Numbered from the stretch's first letter, positions 17,600 to 26,957 are shown. The stretch is DNA of 53,516 nucleotides from Candidatus Kurthia intestinigallinarum (GCF_003991225.1 NZ_JTFC01000027.1:1-53516); one strand, 5' to 3'. The notes: generated by a model not told the origin, from the letters alone. Numbers and translations: made by a program.

Positions 17600-17695
17600 A
17601 AGACGGAAATTTTAAAAAACCAAATCAGCCGAACTTTGTAATTACCCTTCCTACACTTTCATGAATTGTATTACTAACTAGAAAAGCCAAAATGA
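17600..17695. repeat. Partial copy of the accessory-region intergenic repeat
   Basis: The stretch containing ACTTTCATGAATTGTATTAC, then TAACTAGAAAAGCC, matches the 5' module of the repeats found at 24610, 27345, 28405 and 31790. The terminator stem and the right-hand palindrome are missing. This is the leftmost trace of the family in the window. Confidence 0.55.
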
Positions 17696-17808
17696 TAAAC
17701 TATACTACATATTCTATTTAACGTAGATTCCAATTCATTTTGTTGCGATTGAACGGTTTTTCTTTGATAGTAAGCTTCTACACAAAGATAGAAAAAAGCA
17801 GACATGTT

Positions 17809-18402
17809 ATGAAAATTATCGTATTTGGCGCAACTGGTGGCGTGGGCCAACAGGTTGTAAAGCAAGCATTAGAAAAAGGCATCAAGGTGCCTGCCTTTGT
17901 ACGCACACCCTCAAAGATTGCATGGGTAGATGAGGCGTTAGAAATTATCTAGGGCGATGCCTTCAATAAGGAAGAAGTCGCTGCCGCCATTGCAGGGCAT
18001 GATGCTGTCGTGTCATGCTTAGGCTCAAGTCAGGGCATGAAAAAATCAACGGAACTTGAAGAGATGACGAAAAATATTGTAGATGGCATGCAGGCACATC
18101 ATGTTAAACGTATTGTCTACACAGCTTCTGCAGGAATTAATAAAGAGATTCCTGGCATTAGCGGAAAAATCGTCATGAAATTACTTAAAAATGCGCTGAC
18201 AGATCATCGCCATGCGGTTGACTATATTGAAGCACATGGATTAAACTTTACGATTGCTAGACCGATGAGTTTAACGAACGATATCTTCACAGGAACATAC
18301 AGAGAATCAAAAGCATTTGTGCCCGAAAAAGCAAGTAGAATTTCGCGCGCTGACGTAGCACACTTTATTCTTTCAAAAATATACCCACACTCTATTTTTT
18401 AA
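17809..18402 (+). pseudogene. NAD(P)-binding (SDR/NmrA-like) protein with an in-frame TAG
   Basis: From ATG 17809 the frame reads MKIIVFGATGGVGQQVVKQA, the Rossmann glycine motif of NmrA-like or atypical SDR proteins. It continues for 197 sense codons except for a TAG at 17950-17952 (EII-stop-GDAFNKEEV). The downstream part has VSCLGSSQGMKK, IVYTASAGINKE and FTIARPMSLTND, all normal for the family. The change is most simply a CAG or TGG codon turned into TAG by one mutation, which makes it a recent pseudogene. Readthrough or a sequence error cannot be excluded. No clear ribosome binding site is seen before the ATG. Confidence 0.85.
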
Positions 18403-18481
18403 TTATTATCTTCGTAAAAGCTTATATTTCTTTAATTGTATCCTTTGAATGTGCCCAAACTAGAATTGCATTACAAAAAGA

Positions 18482-19675
18482 TTAAACAACTATATGAATA
18501 ATATTGGATTCTTCGAGAATAATAGTGCCTTCAATTTCTCCAATGTTTTCAATAATAATTCGATTATCCATCTTTATAGATGGTTGATTCAAAAATAACT
18601 CTATTAATTGAACATCTCTAAAATCATTTCCAAACGTAGTGCAAACAGATTGCTTAATAAAATAATCTTTATCTCTTATTCTTACATTTAAAAAGTTATG
18701 GTGTAATGCTTGTTTATTAAGTTGGATAATATTCATTGGATCAAAGCCAATTAATTTTATAGCACCTGAAATGATTAATTTTATACCTTCCGATTCGTTA
18801 AATTTTTTAAAGGCTATGGATTTAGTTGTTTCAGCGTTATTTATTATTTGGAAAACTTCTTCTGAGTTATTAGGAATTGTTATTTCAACAGGTGTGTACG
18901 CTGGGCAGTTATTTTTGAAAAATGAATACAAGCTTACATTTGATTGCATAAACTCTACTTTCCATACCTTTGAAATGTCATCTAATAATAGACAAATAAA
19001 CAAACCCGAGTTATAGCAGCTACTTCGAATGTTTATATGCGATAGATTGCTATCTAGTAATTGCTCGACATATTTGTTAATAGCATTCTCTTGATTAGAA
19101 CTAACATCGTTTAGAGCCTTATATTCAACATAAAAAGCAGGCCCTTCAATAGTTTCAATCGCATTTTCATAGCCTACATAATCAGGGAATAGCACTGTTC
19201 TCTTATCTCTTAGTGTGATAAACTCGTTTATTTTTTGTTGTTTTTCTTTTAAATTAGTTGATACAAAAGCTTCAAAAAGTCTTTCTCTTTCTATAATGCG
19301 TAATTCAATATTTTTAAAGTCAATCGGGTAGTTGAATCCCACTATTTCATCTGGATAACGACTTTCCCCAGATAAATGTTGAAATACATGAAATGATTCA
19401 TGGACAAGTAAAGAATAAATTTCTTCGAACGATTGATAGAGTGTCGTATCTACAATAGCTGTTGGCACTTCTTCAAAAAGAATACAGGTGCAAGCTTGAA
19501 ATTGTTTTGTTTTAGCTAATTTTATATAAGTCTCACCATTACATTTAGGATGATTAAATAATAGGACATCTTTTTCATCAAAAATTGCGAACGGTACAAG
19601 ATAAAAATCGTCCCAATACTTTTTTAAGCGCTCAGAACGTAGAGTTGTTAAAATTCTATCTAAAATATTTTGCAT
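18482..19675 (-). CDS. Uncharacterised zincin-like protein with HESFH motif
   Basis: A 397-residue protein. Around residue 90 it reads YSLLVHESFHVFQHLSGES, a HExxH zinc-binding motif of metallopeptidases. A later segment IETIEGPAFYVEYKAL carries a Glu that could be the third ligand. There is no signal peptide or membrane segment, so it should act in the cytoplasm. The last 130 residues are beta-rich and unrecognised. I do not know a named family. Similar proteins are generally annotated as hypothetical in Bacillales. It stands alone on the minus strand at the edge of the accessory region. Confidence 0.75.
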   Translation of the reverse strand: MQNILDRILTTLRSERLKKYWDDFYLVPFAIFDEKDVLLFNHPKCNGETYIKLAKTKQFQACTCILFEEVPTAIVDTTLYQSFEEIYSLLVHESFHVFQHLSGESRYPDEIVGFNYPIDFKNIELRIIERERLFEAFVSTNLKEKQQKINEFITLRDKRTVLFPDYVGYENAIETIEGPAFYVEYKALNDVSSNQENAINKYVEQLLDSNLSHINIRSSCYNSGLFICLLLDDISKVWKVEFMQSNVSLYSFFKNNCPAYTPVEITIPNNSEEVFQIINNAETTKSIAFKKFNESEGIKLIISGAIKLIGFDPMNIIQLNKQALHHNFLNVRIRDKDYFIKQSVCTTFGNDFRDVQLIELFLNQPSIKMDNRIIIENIGEIEGTIILEESNIIHIVV

Positions 19676-20034
19676 GAAATTCCCCTTTCAAAACCTATTA
19701 GATATTTATCCCTAAAGTAATTTGTTGTTCACAATCAACGAAACTAATCTTTTACGATTAATACCTTACTGCGGGGACGATTTCACAAGTCTCACTCTCT
19801 TCAAGAAATTTCGTGACGATGCTTGTATCCCCGTCTTCAACTAGTAAAATAATCAACGCACAATATAATGTAAAATTTAACATAAAACTCAATTTATTAA
19901 AATCCTTATTCTACAATATGTCTCTACTATTGAATAACACACCTAAATCAGTAACTAGGAAACCTTTCTGATTTAGTTTTGACGCTTACAGTCTAAAACA
20001 CCTATCCATCACTTACATTCAGTTTCTATGAAAT
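19676..20034. other. Gene-free stretch with a possible remnant frame
   Basis: About 360 bases lie between the zincin-like gene and the terminator of the DUF1846 gene. On the minus strand about 19755-19865 is open and reads LVEDGDTSIVTKFLEESETC, which looks like real protein sequence but has no start or domain. It may be a decayed gene. Nothing else was recognised. Confidence 0.3.
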
Positions 20035-20038
20035 CAAA

Positions 20039-20075
20039 AAACCGCCCCAATACGGAGCGGTTTTTGTTTTATTCT
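20039..20075 (-). terminator. Terminator of the DUF1846 gene
   Basis: Arms AAACCGC and GCGGTTTTT around CCCAATACGGA, with A and T runs on both sides. It lies just after the stop of the minus-strand gene. Confidence 0.85.
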
Positions 20076-20086
20076 TTATAAGAAAA

Positions 20087-21595
20087 TTAGTTATAATACA
20101 AGTTTTCAGTTGGATAAACTGGATCATTTGTAAGATCGATTCCAAGTTTCTTAATCGTTTGTTCGTTTTCTGTATTCAAGATAACAGTAGAGTGCGCTTG
20201 TGTATCTTTTAAATTTGGTAATTGCTTATGAGCCAACTCAGAAGTAGGGTTCGTCACCGCACTAATTGCTAATGCAATCAATACTTCGTTGGCACTTAAT
20301 GTTGGGATACGGCTATTTAAGTCATCCGTTTTTAAGCGTTGAATTGTTTGCAAAATCATCGGTGATAACAAATCGATTTCATCGGCAATATTCGCTAATT
20401 TCTTTAAGCCATTTAAAATCGCAGCTGCTGAAGCATCCATCAGATTTGTCGTTCTACCCGTAATCATCTCACCATTTGTCAGTTCAATTGCAATGACAGC
20501 TGGCGAATTCGTGCTGTCTGTGCTCTCTTCAATTGTTTTCGCATACTTACGCGCTGGCAATACAGGTGCACGGTCTTCTTTCTTTAAGTTGCTCTCTTCT
20601 AAAATCACTTGCATGCGACGCATACTATCTTCGTCAGCAAGTCCTTTTTTATAGTCGTTTTCGACGCGGAAACTACGACGAATGATTTCTTGTTTGGCCG
20701 CTTCTTGAACAATCGCATCATCTGTGATACCTGATTTCAAGCGGTTAACACCCATATCAGTAGGTGAAAGATACACAGACTCTTTACCTGTGATTTTTTC
20801 AATAATACGTTTGATAACAGGGAATGTTTCCATATCACGATTGTAATTGACTGCTACTTTTCCGTACGCTTCATAGTGATAATTATCAATCATGTTGACG
20901 TCTTTCAAATCGATTGTAGCTGCTTCATACGCAATGTTTACTGGGTGTTTTAATGGTAAGTTCCAAACAGGGAATGTTTCAAACTTCGCATAGCCGACTT
21001 TATTGCCTAGTTTATTCTCGTGGTACATTTGGTTAAGACATGTTGCAAGCTTACCGCTAGATGGCCCTGGTGCTGTCACGACAACAATTGATTTTGTTGT
21101 TTTAATATAAGGATTTTTCGCAAAACCATCCTCGCCCATAACCGCGTCCACATTTGTAGGATAGCCTTCGATTGCAGTATGTGTGTAGACGTTAATACCG
21201 CTTCTTTCAAGCTTTGTCATAAATACTTTAGCTGTTGGCTGTCCTTGGTAACGAGTCACCAAGACACTATTGACAGAAATCCCACGTGATCTGTATTCAT
21301 CGATTAAACGTAGGACATCTTGGTCATACGTAATCCCGTAATCTTCACGGACTTTATTGCGTTCGATGTCGCCAGCGTACACACAAATAATGATTTCAGC
21401 GTTATCTTTTAGTGTATCTAATAATTTAATTTTGGCATCTTCATCAAATCCAGGTAAGACACGCTTAGCATGTTTATCCCCGATTAGTTTCCCACCAAAT
21501 TCCAAGTAAAGTTTATCGTACTGCTCTACACGCTCTAAGATATAGGCAGATTGTTCTTGTAAATATTTGTCTGAATCAAATCCAATTTTCTTCAT
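20087..21595 (-). CDS. DUF1846 family protein
   Basis: A 502-residue cytosolic protein matching the DUF1846 family, which is widespread in Firmicutes and has no settled function. Recognisable segments are [40 protein letters not shown] (a phosphate-binding-like loop) and [20 protein letters not shown]. Structures of the family show nucleotide-binding-like folds, but the substrate is unknown. It is full length and alone, with its own terminator. It is likely a core gene amid accessory DNA. Confidence 0.92.
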   Translation of the reverse strand: MKKIGFDSDKYLQEQSAYILERVEQYDKLYLEFGGKLIGDKHAKRVLPGFDEDAKIKLLDTLKDNAEIIICVYAGDIERNKVREDYGITYDQDVLRLIDEYRSRGISVNSVLVTRYQGQPTAKVFMTKLERSGINVYTHTAIEGYPTNVDAVMGEDGFAKNPYIKTTKSIVVVTAPGPSSGKLATCLNQMYHENKLGNKVGYAKFETFPVWNLPLKHPVNIAYEAATIDLKDVNMIDNYHYEAYGKVAVNYNRDMETFPVIKRIIEKITGKESVYLSPTDMGVNRLKSGITDDAIVQEAAKQEIIRRSFRVENDYKKGLADEDSMRRMQVILEESNLKKEDRAPVLPARKYAKTIEESTDSTNSPAVIAIELTNGEMITGRTTNLMDASAAAILNGLKKLANIADEIDLLSPMILQTIQRLKTDDLNSRIPTLSANEVLIALAISAVTNPTSELAHKQLPNLKDTQAHSTVILNTENEQTIKKLGIDLTNDPVYPTENLYYN

Positions 21596-22022
21596 TTATT
21601 TCCGCTCACTTTCTACACGTAAAACTATCTCTTAAACCGATAGATGAAAACACCTTAAGAGAGAACATTAATTAAAATATATCCTTTATCATTTTGAACT
21701 ACCCATCATTAAAAATCAATGGTTTTTGAACGTTGTTAGAATAATCATTCCATACTAATTAGCGTTTCTTCTATTTGTTTACACCGAAGCACAGTGATAG
21801 GAACTTCACATATGAAATGATTTACAATATGAAGGGAATAAAGTGAGGGACTTCTATATGAACATGGATATTTTTGATAACCAGACTGGGGAGAAAGACG
21901 GAATTAACAAGGAAAATCTAGTGATAGAAAAATAAAAGAAGTGCAGTAGGATTTAAAAGGAAATATGACTTAATAATAGGAATGTATAGCGATTCCTGAA
22001 AATCATACTGCTAACTCATATG
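21596..22022. other. Intergenic region with one possible tiny ORF
   Basis: 427 bases. On the plus strand a 25-codon frame (21858-21935, MNMDIFDNQTGEKDGINKEN) follows a GTGAGGG sequence. It is hydrophilic and unrecognised and could be a remnant. No RNA structure or repeat was seen elsewhere in the gap. Confidence 0.3.
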
Positions 22023-22445
22023 TTAATTCATACGTTTCCCTGTCTTTAAATCATAAAATTTATAATCTATTACTGTCCCATACTTAGGGGTTACTGTAAT
22101 TTCACAGTAATAAGGAATTGCTTCGCCATAAGCATCAAGAGCAGGAACTCCATCGGTAAAAAACTCTTCATCTGTATCGATCATATTAAACGTTGTATCA
22201 GTCAATGAACTACCAGATGATACTACTTCTACCGTACACTTGCCTTTAACAACATCAAAGTCTTTCGTTATAATTGATTTTAAATCAGGAATGGTGACCT
22301 ACAAAAGGGCAACCCCAATTAGAAAGGCGCCAAGTGCACTAATCGTCGTCCAAAATTCCACTTCTCTATGTACAAACATTAGTATGAATAAAATCACACC
22401 AACTATAGTTAATACAACACCTACACCGAATAAAAGAAAACTCAT
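22023..22445 (-). pseudogene. Small membrane protein gene with an in-frame TAG
   Basis: From ATG 22445 the frame encodes two hydrophobic segments (MSFLLFGVGVVLTIVGVILF, then FWTTISALGAFLIGVALL). It meets TAG at 22299-22301 and continues in the same frame as VTIPDLKSIITKDFDVVKGK through to YDLKTGKRMN (140 sense codons in all). The C-terminal part looks like a beta-rich extracytoplasmic domain as in DUF3592-type proteins, though I am not sure of the family. A single nonsense mutation is the simplest view. The shorter downstream frame starting at 22205 is not likely to be a gene by itself. Confidence 0.65.
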
Positions 22446-22496
22446 TAAAATAATAATCACTTCCTTACATCAAATAATTACTGTATTACATTAATT

Positions 22497-22612
22497 CAGT
22501 TAGAAAAGTTTCAAAAATACATTATAACACGCTGCAATGCGGCAATGATTTAACAATGATTCGTGGCTTTTTTGATATTCCCTAACTTTGATTTAGGAAC
22601 GTTACTTGTATA
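22497..22612. repeat. Accessory-region intergenic repeat, copy A (left half decayed)
   Basis: It contains the right stem arm ATGATTCGTGGCTTTTTTGA, then ATTCCCTAACTTTG and ATTTAGGAACGTTA, then GTATATCGTTATA. These blocks recur at 24720, 27473, 28530 and 31905. The left stem arm is largely lost here. It sits 3' of the minus-strand gene at 22616. Confidence 0.75.
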
Positions 22613-22615
22613 TCG

Positions 22616-23002
22616 TTATACTATTTTAGTAATAAGTTTAAACTTCGGCTTAAAATCAATTTCAAACGTTTGTAGGCGTTCATCATCTTCAATTGTCAGC
22701 ATAATACTAGATACATCTTTTTTATCATTGATAATTTCAAAACGAGCTATATTCTTTAACTCTAGATATGTAATCAAATTTTTTGTATCATGATTCGTTA
22801 CTTGAATTTTCACATCACCACAAGCTGGCTGCAACGTTAAAATAAAATCTTCAAATCCATTTGAAAATTCATAGGTTGCTTCATTATAAAAAAATACCAT
22901 TGTGTCGGATGGTGTATCTAAAAAAGTTGGCTCACATTCAAATAATACTAATAGCTCATGTTCTTCTGGAAATTCTTGCACTAATAATCTCCTCACTTTC
23001 AC
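22616..23002 (-). CDS. Hypothetical protein, 128 residues
   Basis: A soluble acidic protein (MKVRRLLVQEFPEEHELLVL...) with alternating strands, no signal peptide and no membrane segment. No family recognised. Its stop lies 13 bases from copy A of the intergenic repeat, the same arrangement as its neighbours. It starts at an ATG preceded by GTGAGGAGA. Small size and context (SUKH, DUF3885 and TPR genes nearby) would fit an immunity-type or stand-alone accessory protein, which is inference only. Confidence 0.65.
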   Translation of the reverse strand: MKVRRLLVQEFPEEHELLVLFECEPTFLDTPSDTMVFFYNEATYEFSNGFEDFILTLQPACGDVKIQVTNHDTKNLITYLELKNIARFEIINDKKDVSSIMLTIEDDERLQTFEIDFKPKFKLITKIV

Positions 23003-23140
23003 ATCTTAGTGTACCAGTATCCTATACTCAAATACAAAACAAGTTCTTAGAGTAGGAGTTGAAGTATTATTTGAATTTAATTGTAAATTCAGACATATGT
23101 TTAAACCCTTACATTATTAATTTTGCTAACGATAAAATCA

Positions 23141-23875
23141 TTATAATTTATTAATATAATCTAAAGAAACTAATGTATGCTTATACTGAGTACAATCGTT
23201 TGAAAGCATTATTTTTTTCATTGGAAAATTATCAACTTGAGTAATGCCCAAATAAGTATCCGCATGAAAATCTTTTTTTAATCGATATAAACCGAGGGAA
23301 TGTAATTCTTTTCCGATCCCTTTATGCTGAAAATGCGGATGAACACCAATCCAAAAAATACGGCCTTCATTGTTTGTATGGGGCTCTATATGCGGAAGTA
23401 CTACACCAACTGGTTCATTATTCTTCTTATAAACGGTGAACATTTTTTCTGATTGTGATGGAAGTTCCTCCTTCATTTGAATTAAAAATCTTCTTGCCTC
23501 TTTTAAGCTTATCCCCATAAATTCAGACAATAATGAAATAGATTTGTGATCTAAAGATGGCCAAATTTCGTAATATGGCGGTATTAAACATTTATCTCCA
23601 ACTAAATTCTTCGTAAATAGTACTCTCTCTCCTGTAATATACATTTTAGATTTCGTTTCTTTTAATTGATTTAATATATTTAAAGGACATTCTAGCCTGA
23701 TTTTCTTTATTTTATTAAGCGAACTACATACTATAAGTTCCTGAATAAGCCCATCTATCTCTAATAAGTTATTTCTTGCATTATTTAAAATTTCGAGCAT
23801 AATAGTGTCGCTATTTTTTATATAATGTACACCTTTACTTTGCAATTCTTTTAGTATTATCTCCACTAGATTCAC
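23141..23875 (-). CDS. GNAT-family acetyltransferase
   Basis: A 244-residue protein. The C-terminal half has the GNAT acetyl-CoA-binding signature IGVHPHFQHKGIGKELHSLG (about residue 175-195), preceded by VGVVLPHIEPHTNNEGRIFW. The N-terminal half is less typical and may give substrate specificity. The acceptor is unknown. It stands alone on the minus strand, back to back with the XRE operon, with a partial copy of the intergenic repeat between them. Confidence 0.82.
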   Translation of the reverse strand: MNLVEIILKELQSKGVHYIKNSDTIMLEILNNARNNLLEIDGLIQELIVCSSLNKIKKIRLECPLNILNQLKETKSKMYITGERVLFTKNLVGDKCLIPPYYEIWPSLDHKSISLLSEFMGISLKEARRFLIQMKEELPSQSEKMFTVYKKNNEPVGVVLPHIEPHTNNEGRIFWIGVHPHFQHKGIGKELHSLGLYRLKKDFHADTYLGITQVDNFPMKKIMLSNDCTQYKHTLVSLDYINKL

Positions 23876-23949
23876 TCCATTTATCTCTTCTATACATACG
23901 AAACCTAAAATACAATATATTACATTTTATAATATATAATGTAAATAAG

Positions 23950-24012
23950 TAGAAATTTCAATGAATAAGCTGTGAATTTCCTTTACTTGGATTTAGGAAC
24001 GTTATTTTAATA
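23950..24012. repeat. Accessory-region intergenic repeat, partial copy B
   Basis: TTCAATGAATAAGCTG..., then TTTCCTTTACTTGG and ATTTAGGAACGTTATTTT: the right-hand palindrome block of the repeat family without the terminator stem. It lies between the divergent GNAT and XRE genes. Confidence 0.55.
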
Positions 24013-24045
24013 TGAGACTTATAAATAATTATATAAAGGTAAATA

Positions 24046-24094
24046 TTGACATAAGATGAAATGTAAAGTACACTTTACGTAAAGTGACCTTTAC
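24046..24094 (+). promoter_or_regulatory. Promoter and overlapping operator of the XRE operon
   Basis: TTGACA (24046-24051), a 17-base spacer and TACACT (24069-24074) form a good sigma-A promoter. Four alternating half sites overlap it: GTAAAGT (24063), ACTTTAC (24072), GTAAAGT (24079) and CTTTAC (24089). The central pair makes the perfect palindrome CACTTTACGTAAAGTG. This is the pattern expected for an operator where the XRE protein represses its own promoter. Confidence 0.8.
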
Positions 24095-24110
24095 ATTAGG
24101 CGGTGAATTT

Positions 24111-24317
24111 ATGAAACATTGCATTAAAGAATTGCGTTCAGCATTTGGTTGGACGCAGGAGCAATTTTCAAAAAGTATAGGTGTCTCAAGGCAAACCGTT
24201 ATTTCGATTGAAAATGGTAAGTATAACCCATCTTTAGAATTAGCATTTCGTATTTCAAAAGTATTTGGAAAAACAATTGAAGAAGTATTTATTTTCGAAG
24301 AAGGACGTGGCGAATAA
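24111..24317 (+). CDS. XRE-family small transcriptional regulator
   Basis: A 68-residue protein that is almost all helix-turn-helix: KELRSAFGWTQEQFSKSIGV then SRQTVISIENGKYNPSLELA, followed by FRISKVFGKTIEEVFIFEE. It is the size and type of Cro/C1-like regulators that control an adjacent membrane protein gene. The start at 24111 follows GGCGGTG; the longer frame would run into the operator. It overlaps the next gene by one base (TAATG), so the two are coupled. It probably binds the half sites at 24063-24094. Confidence 0.92.
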   Translation: MKHCIKELRSAFGWTQEQFSKSIGVSRQTVISIENGKYNPSLELAFRISKVFGKTIEEVFIFEEGRGE

Positions 24318-24610
24318 TGAATTTGATGGCATTGTCAGGCATACTATTAGGAATTACTGGTGGTTTATTTGGATTGGTTTATGGACGAAAAAAAGCAGCT
24401 CAAAATAGAGGGTTAGATGAACGATATGAAGAAATCACTAAAAAGGCGTTAGCTAATGGGTGGAAAGTAACTTTAGTTGCCATCTATGTATTTTGGTTTT
24501 TACTTGTATTTGGTGTTCAAGTTTCAGTAGCACAAGTTTTAGGACTATTATTAGTAGTTCATATGATTGGCTGGGCAGGTTTTAGATTTTACTATCAAAT
24601 TAAATATTAG
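24317..24610 (+). CDS. Small membrane protein coupled to XRE regulator
   Basis: A 97-residue protein with three hydrophobic stretches (LSGILLGITGGLFGLVYG, VTLVAIYVFWFLLVFGVQ, LGLLLVVHMIGWAGFRFYY) and a charged cytosolic loop GRKKAAQNRGLDERYEEITK. XRE plus small membrane protein pairs are frequent in Firmicutes. The membrane protein is often thought to sense a signal or to be the regulated target. No precise function can be given. Confidence 0.8.
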   Translation: MNLMALSGILLGITGGLFGLVYGRKKAAQNRGLDERYEEITKKALANGWKVTLVAIYVFWFLLVFGVQVSVAQVLGLLLVVHMIGWAGFRFYYQIKY

Positions 24611-24792
24611 CATTTTTTAAATGGCTCTCATTCTGTAACTACTGATAACATATTTATTAAGTACTTTCATAAATCATAATAGTAACTAGAAAATCCACGA
24701 ATCATTGATTTAATAATGATTCGTGGATTTTTTGATATTCCCAAATTTTTATTTAGGAACGTTATTTAGATTTTTTTGTATACGTTATAAAT
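24610..24792. repeat. Accessory-region intergenic repeat, copy C
   Basis: Full arrangement. The 5' module (CTCATTCTGTAACTACTGAT, ACTTTCATAAATCATAATAG) is followed by the hairpin AATCCACGAATCATT/AATGATTCGTGGATTTTTT (24693-24731) and the block TTCCCAAATTTTTATTTAGG with AACGTT. GTATACGTTATAAATACT closes it. The hairpin is able to act as a terminator in both directions. Confidence 0.85.
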
Positions 24793-24831
24793 ACTTGTTG
24801 CATTAAAGTATCAATTACTTTAAGTATATTT

Positions 24832-24966
24832 TTACACACTTTTTATCTTTTGTTTGTAATTCCTTAAGTATGTTAGAAATACGACGATTACACATGACAT
24901 TCCAGTTATTGAAGATATCACTAAAACGAAAAAACAAATAATAATTTGTAATATATACTTAAACAC
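24832..24966 (-). CDS. Tiny membrane protein, 44 residues
   Basis: A GTG-started frame with an excellent GGAGGG site six bases upstream. It encodes one strongly hydrophobic helix (YILQIIICFFVLVISSITGM) and a basic C-terminus (LRNYKQKIKSV). No homologue recognised. The good start signal, the hydrophobic bias and its place between a repeat copy and the anti-sigma gene support a real small gene. Confidence 0.55.
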   Translation of the reverse strand: MFKYILQIIICFFVLVISSITGMSCVIVVFLTYLRNYKQKIKSV

Positions 24967-25010
24967 TTTTGACCCTCCACTAATAAAAATACCTAAATAT
25001 CATAGCTGTT

Positions 25011-26288
25011 TTAATATGCTAATAGTTTATTATTAACATATATTGATTGAATTTCTTCAAAGTCAATTGGTTGGTCTGGATAAAAAGTGATAGTAGATTT
25101 CGAATCATCTATATTTGCTATATGTTTAGACATTTTTATTTTTTGATTATTTTTCATTATGAATGTGATATTTATATCTTCTTCATTCCAACGTCCTTCT
25201 CCTTCTATTGTGATGCCCAATGGTGATAGCTCTACGATGGGGTTCTGGAGATTTGAAATATTTTTATTTACGTGAATTTCTCTAGTCTTTATAGTCTTAA
25301 CATCAAATTTCAACTTCCAATTGCCATCGATTTGATGTTGATAATGATAAATCATTGCACCTAAACGAAGATCTTTAAGGTCAAGGTTTCTAAGATCAAA
25401 ACCGTATTCTATGAAATTGCGTCCATACTCTAAATTCCCGTTATCCTTTCTACCATATACTACGGAAAAAGCAGGATCTATCGTTTTATCACTGTCATTT
25501 AACAAATATAAAAAAGCATAATCTAGAGAGTCTTTCTCTCGCCAGTTTGTTTGAACGTATAATGTCTGTTCAGAAACACCAATATTTTGAACTACTAAGT
25601 TTTTATACGCTGGCATTGCTATGTTTAAATTTCCTTCAGGTAAAACTTTAGATAAAAATAAATCTGGATTTTCACCGCCACTACCATTTAAAAATTCCTC
25701 TTCTAATGGAACTAGTTTTTGTATAGATGCATCCTTTAACTGAACAGGAATATTTTCCACTTTTATTTTTTTCTTGTACCCGTTTAACGTCTGTATCTGT
25801 AATGTTAGAGTGTCTTCTTCTATCCCATTAAAACTCAAAATACGTACAATAGCTGTTCGTGTTTTATCGTTATAAGAAACTGTTTGTGCATTAAATGAGC
25901 TACCTTTAGAAAGAGAAAAATCATAGAGATCTAAAGTGGAAGTAATACGACTTTTTTCGATATCTTTTATCGCTAAATAGATTACTGTCGATTTCTTATC
26001 CTGTGTAGCTGAAAGTACTTCTACTTCTATACCTTCATTGACGACAGTCTGTTCAATTGGTTGTAAGAGTGTTGCTAATTCAGGACTAAGCAACGAAACA
26101 AGTTGGTTCATAGATGCATTGTATGTTGCAGCAGCGGTAATAGAACCTGTCAGAAGAATAGTAGCGGTTGGAATCGTAATCCATAATTTTCTCTTTTTCT
26201 TTTTTGATTGGCGAATCCCTTTTTTTGTGATCTCATGTAAATTAGCAGGCAATGGAATATGGTCTAATGATTTTTTAATTGGATTCAT
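25011..26288 (-). CDS. DUF4179-type anti-sigma factor-like membrane protein
   Basis: A 425-residue protein. A short cytosolic N-terminus (MNPIKKSLDHIPLPANLHE) with a basic cluster RQSKKKKRKLW is followed by one membrane helix (WITIPTATILLTGSITAAA). A large extracytoplasmic beta-rich domain of about 370 residues completes it. This is the layout of DUF4179/RsgI-like proteins encoded behind ECF sigma genes, where the N-terminus holds the sigma factor and the outer part senses a signal. Its start overlaps the sigma gene by 14 bases, which supports the partnership. Confidence 0.85.
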   Translation of the reverse strand: MNPIKKSLDHIPLPANLHEITKKGIRQSKKKKRKLWITIPTATILLTGSITAAATYNASMNQLVSLLSPELATLLQPIEQTVVNEGIEVEVLSATQDKKSTVIYLAIKDIEKSRITSTLDLYDFSLSKGSSFNAQTVSYNDKTRTAIVRILSFNGIEEDTLTLQIQTLNGYKKKIKVENIPVQLKDASIQKLVPLEEEFLNGSGGENPDLFLSKVLPEGNLNIAMPAYKNLVVQNIGVSEQTLYVQTNWREKDSLDYAFLYLLNDSDKTIDPAFSVVYGRKDNGNLEYGRNFIEYGFDLRNLDLKDLRLGAMIYHYQHQIDGNWKLKFDVKTIKTREIHVNKNISNLQNPIVELSPLGITIEGEGRWNEEDINITFIMKNNQKIKMSKHIANIDDSKSTITFYPDQPIDFEEIQSIYVNNKLLAY

Positions 26289-26808
26289 ACATATCCTCCT
26301 TTTCTATACGAATACGCAGCTTTTTTAATGCTCGATAACAAATTGATTTTGCTGTACCTAAAGGAATTTGGAGTATATTTGCAACTTCTGTATAAGGTAA
26401 ATCTTGATAGTATTTCAGCAAAATCACACTTTTTTCTTCGTTCGTCAAAACATTCATTACTTGTTCTAGCAATATTTTCTGATCGATATGATTTTGATTT
26501 ACTATAGCTTTTTCTGGTAATACTTCAGACATATAAATGATTTTCTGTTTTCCTCTTAATAAATTAAGTGCATTATTTATCGCAATTTTAATAAGCCACG
26601 TTTTAAAATATGCAGGTTCTTTTAAACCATGTATTTTTTCAAAGGCTTTACAAGCCGTTTCTTGTAAAACGTCTAATGCGTCTGATTCATTTTTTACATA
26701 TACATAAGCAATACGATATATATCTGCTTCATACGGCTCGAAAAGCTTTTCAAACGCTTTATCATTTCCTTTTTTTGCCTTTTTAAATAATTTATGTATT
26801 TCAATCAC
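26275..26808 (-). CDS. ECF-type RNA polymerase sigma factor
   Basis: A 177-residue sigma-70 family factor. Region 2 is seen in FEKLFEPYEADIYRIAYVYV and DALDVLQETACKAFEKIHGL with FKTWLIKIAINNALNLLR. Region 4 is in LTNEEKSVILLKYYQDLPYT followed by EVANILQIPLGTAKSICYRA. Length and lack of region 3 mark an extracytoplasmic function sigma factor, like SigV/SigW relatives. It is co-transcribed with the membrane anti-sigma-like gene. The target promoters are not known. Confidence 0.95.
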   Translation of the reverse strand: MIEIHKLFKKAKKGNDKAFEKLFEPYEADIYRIAYVYVKNESDALDVLQETACKAFEKIHGLKEPAYFKTWLIKIAINNALNLLRGKQKIIYMSEVLPEKAIVNQNHIDQKILLEQVMNVLTNEEKSVILLKYYQDLPYTEVANILQIPLGTAKSICYRALKKLRIRIEKEDMYESN

Positions 26809-26849
26809 ACCCTTCTCTATATATTAGACACGTCAAGTTGTTATTTGGC

Positions 26850-26945
26850 TTAAATTTTTTCCATAAATTAATAAAAGCCCATTCCAATGAATGAGCTGCT
26901 AGTTTACCTAAGTGGCATCTGGAAACGTTTATTGTAGGTATATAT
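26850..26945. repeat. Accessory-region intergenic repeat, degenerate copy D
   Basis: CATTCCAATGAATGAGCTGC, then TTTACCTAAGTGGCATCTGG, AAACGTTTATTG and TAGGTATATATT: a weak match to the right-hand part of the family (TTCC...GGAAACGTT then GTATA). The terminator stem is absent. Confidence 0.4.
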
Positions 26946-26957
26946 TATTTTTTAAAA

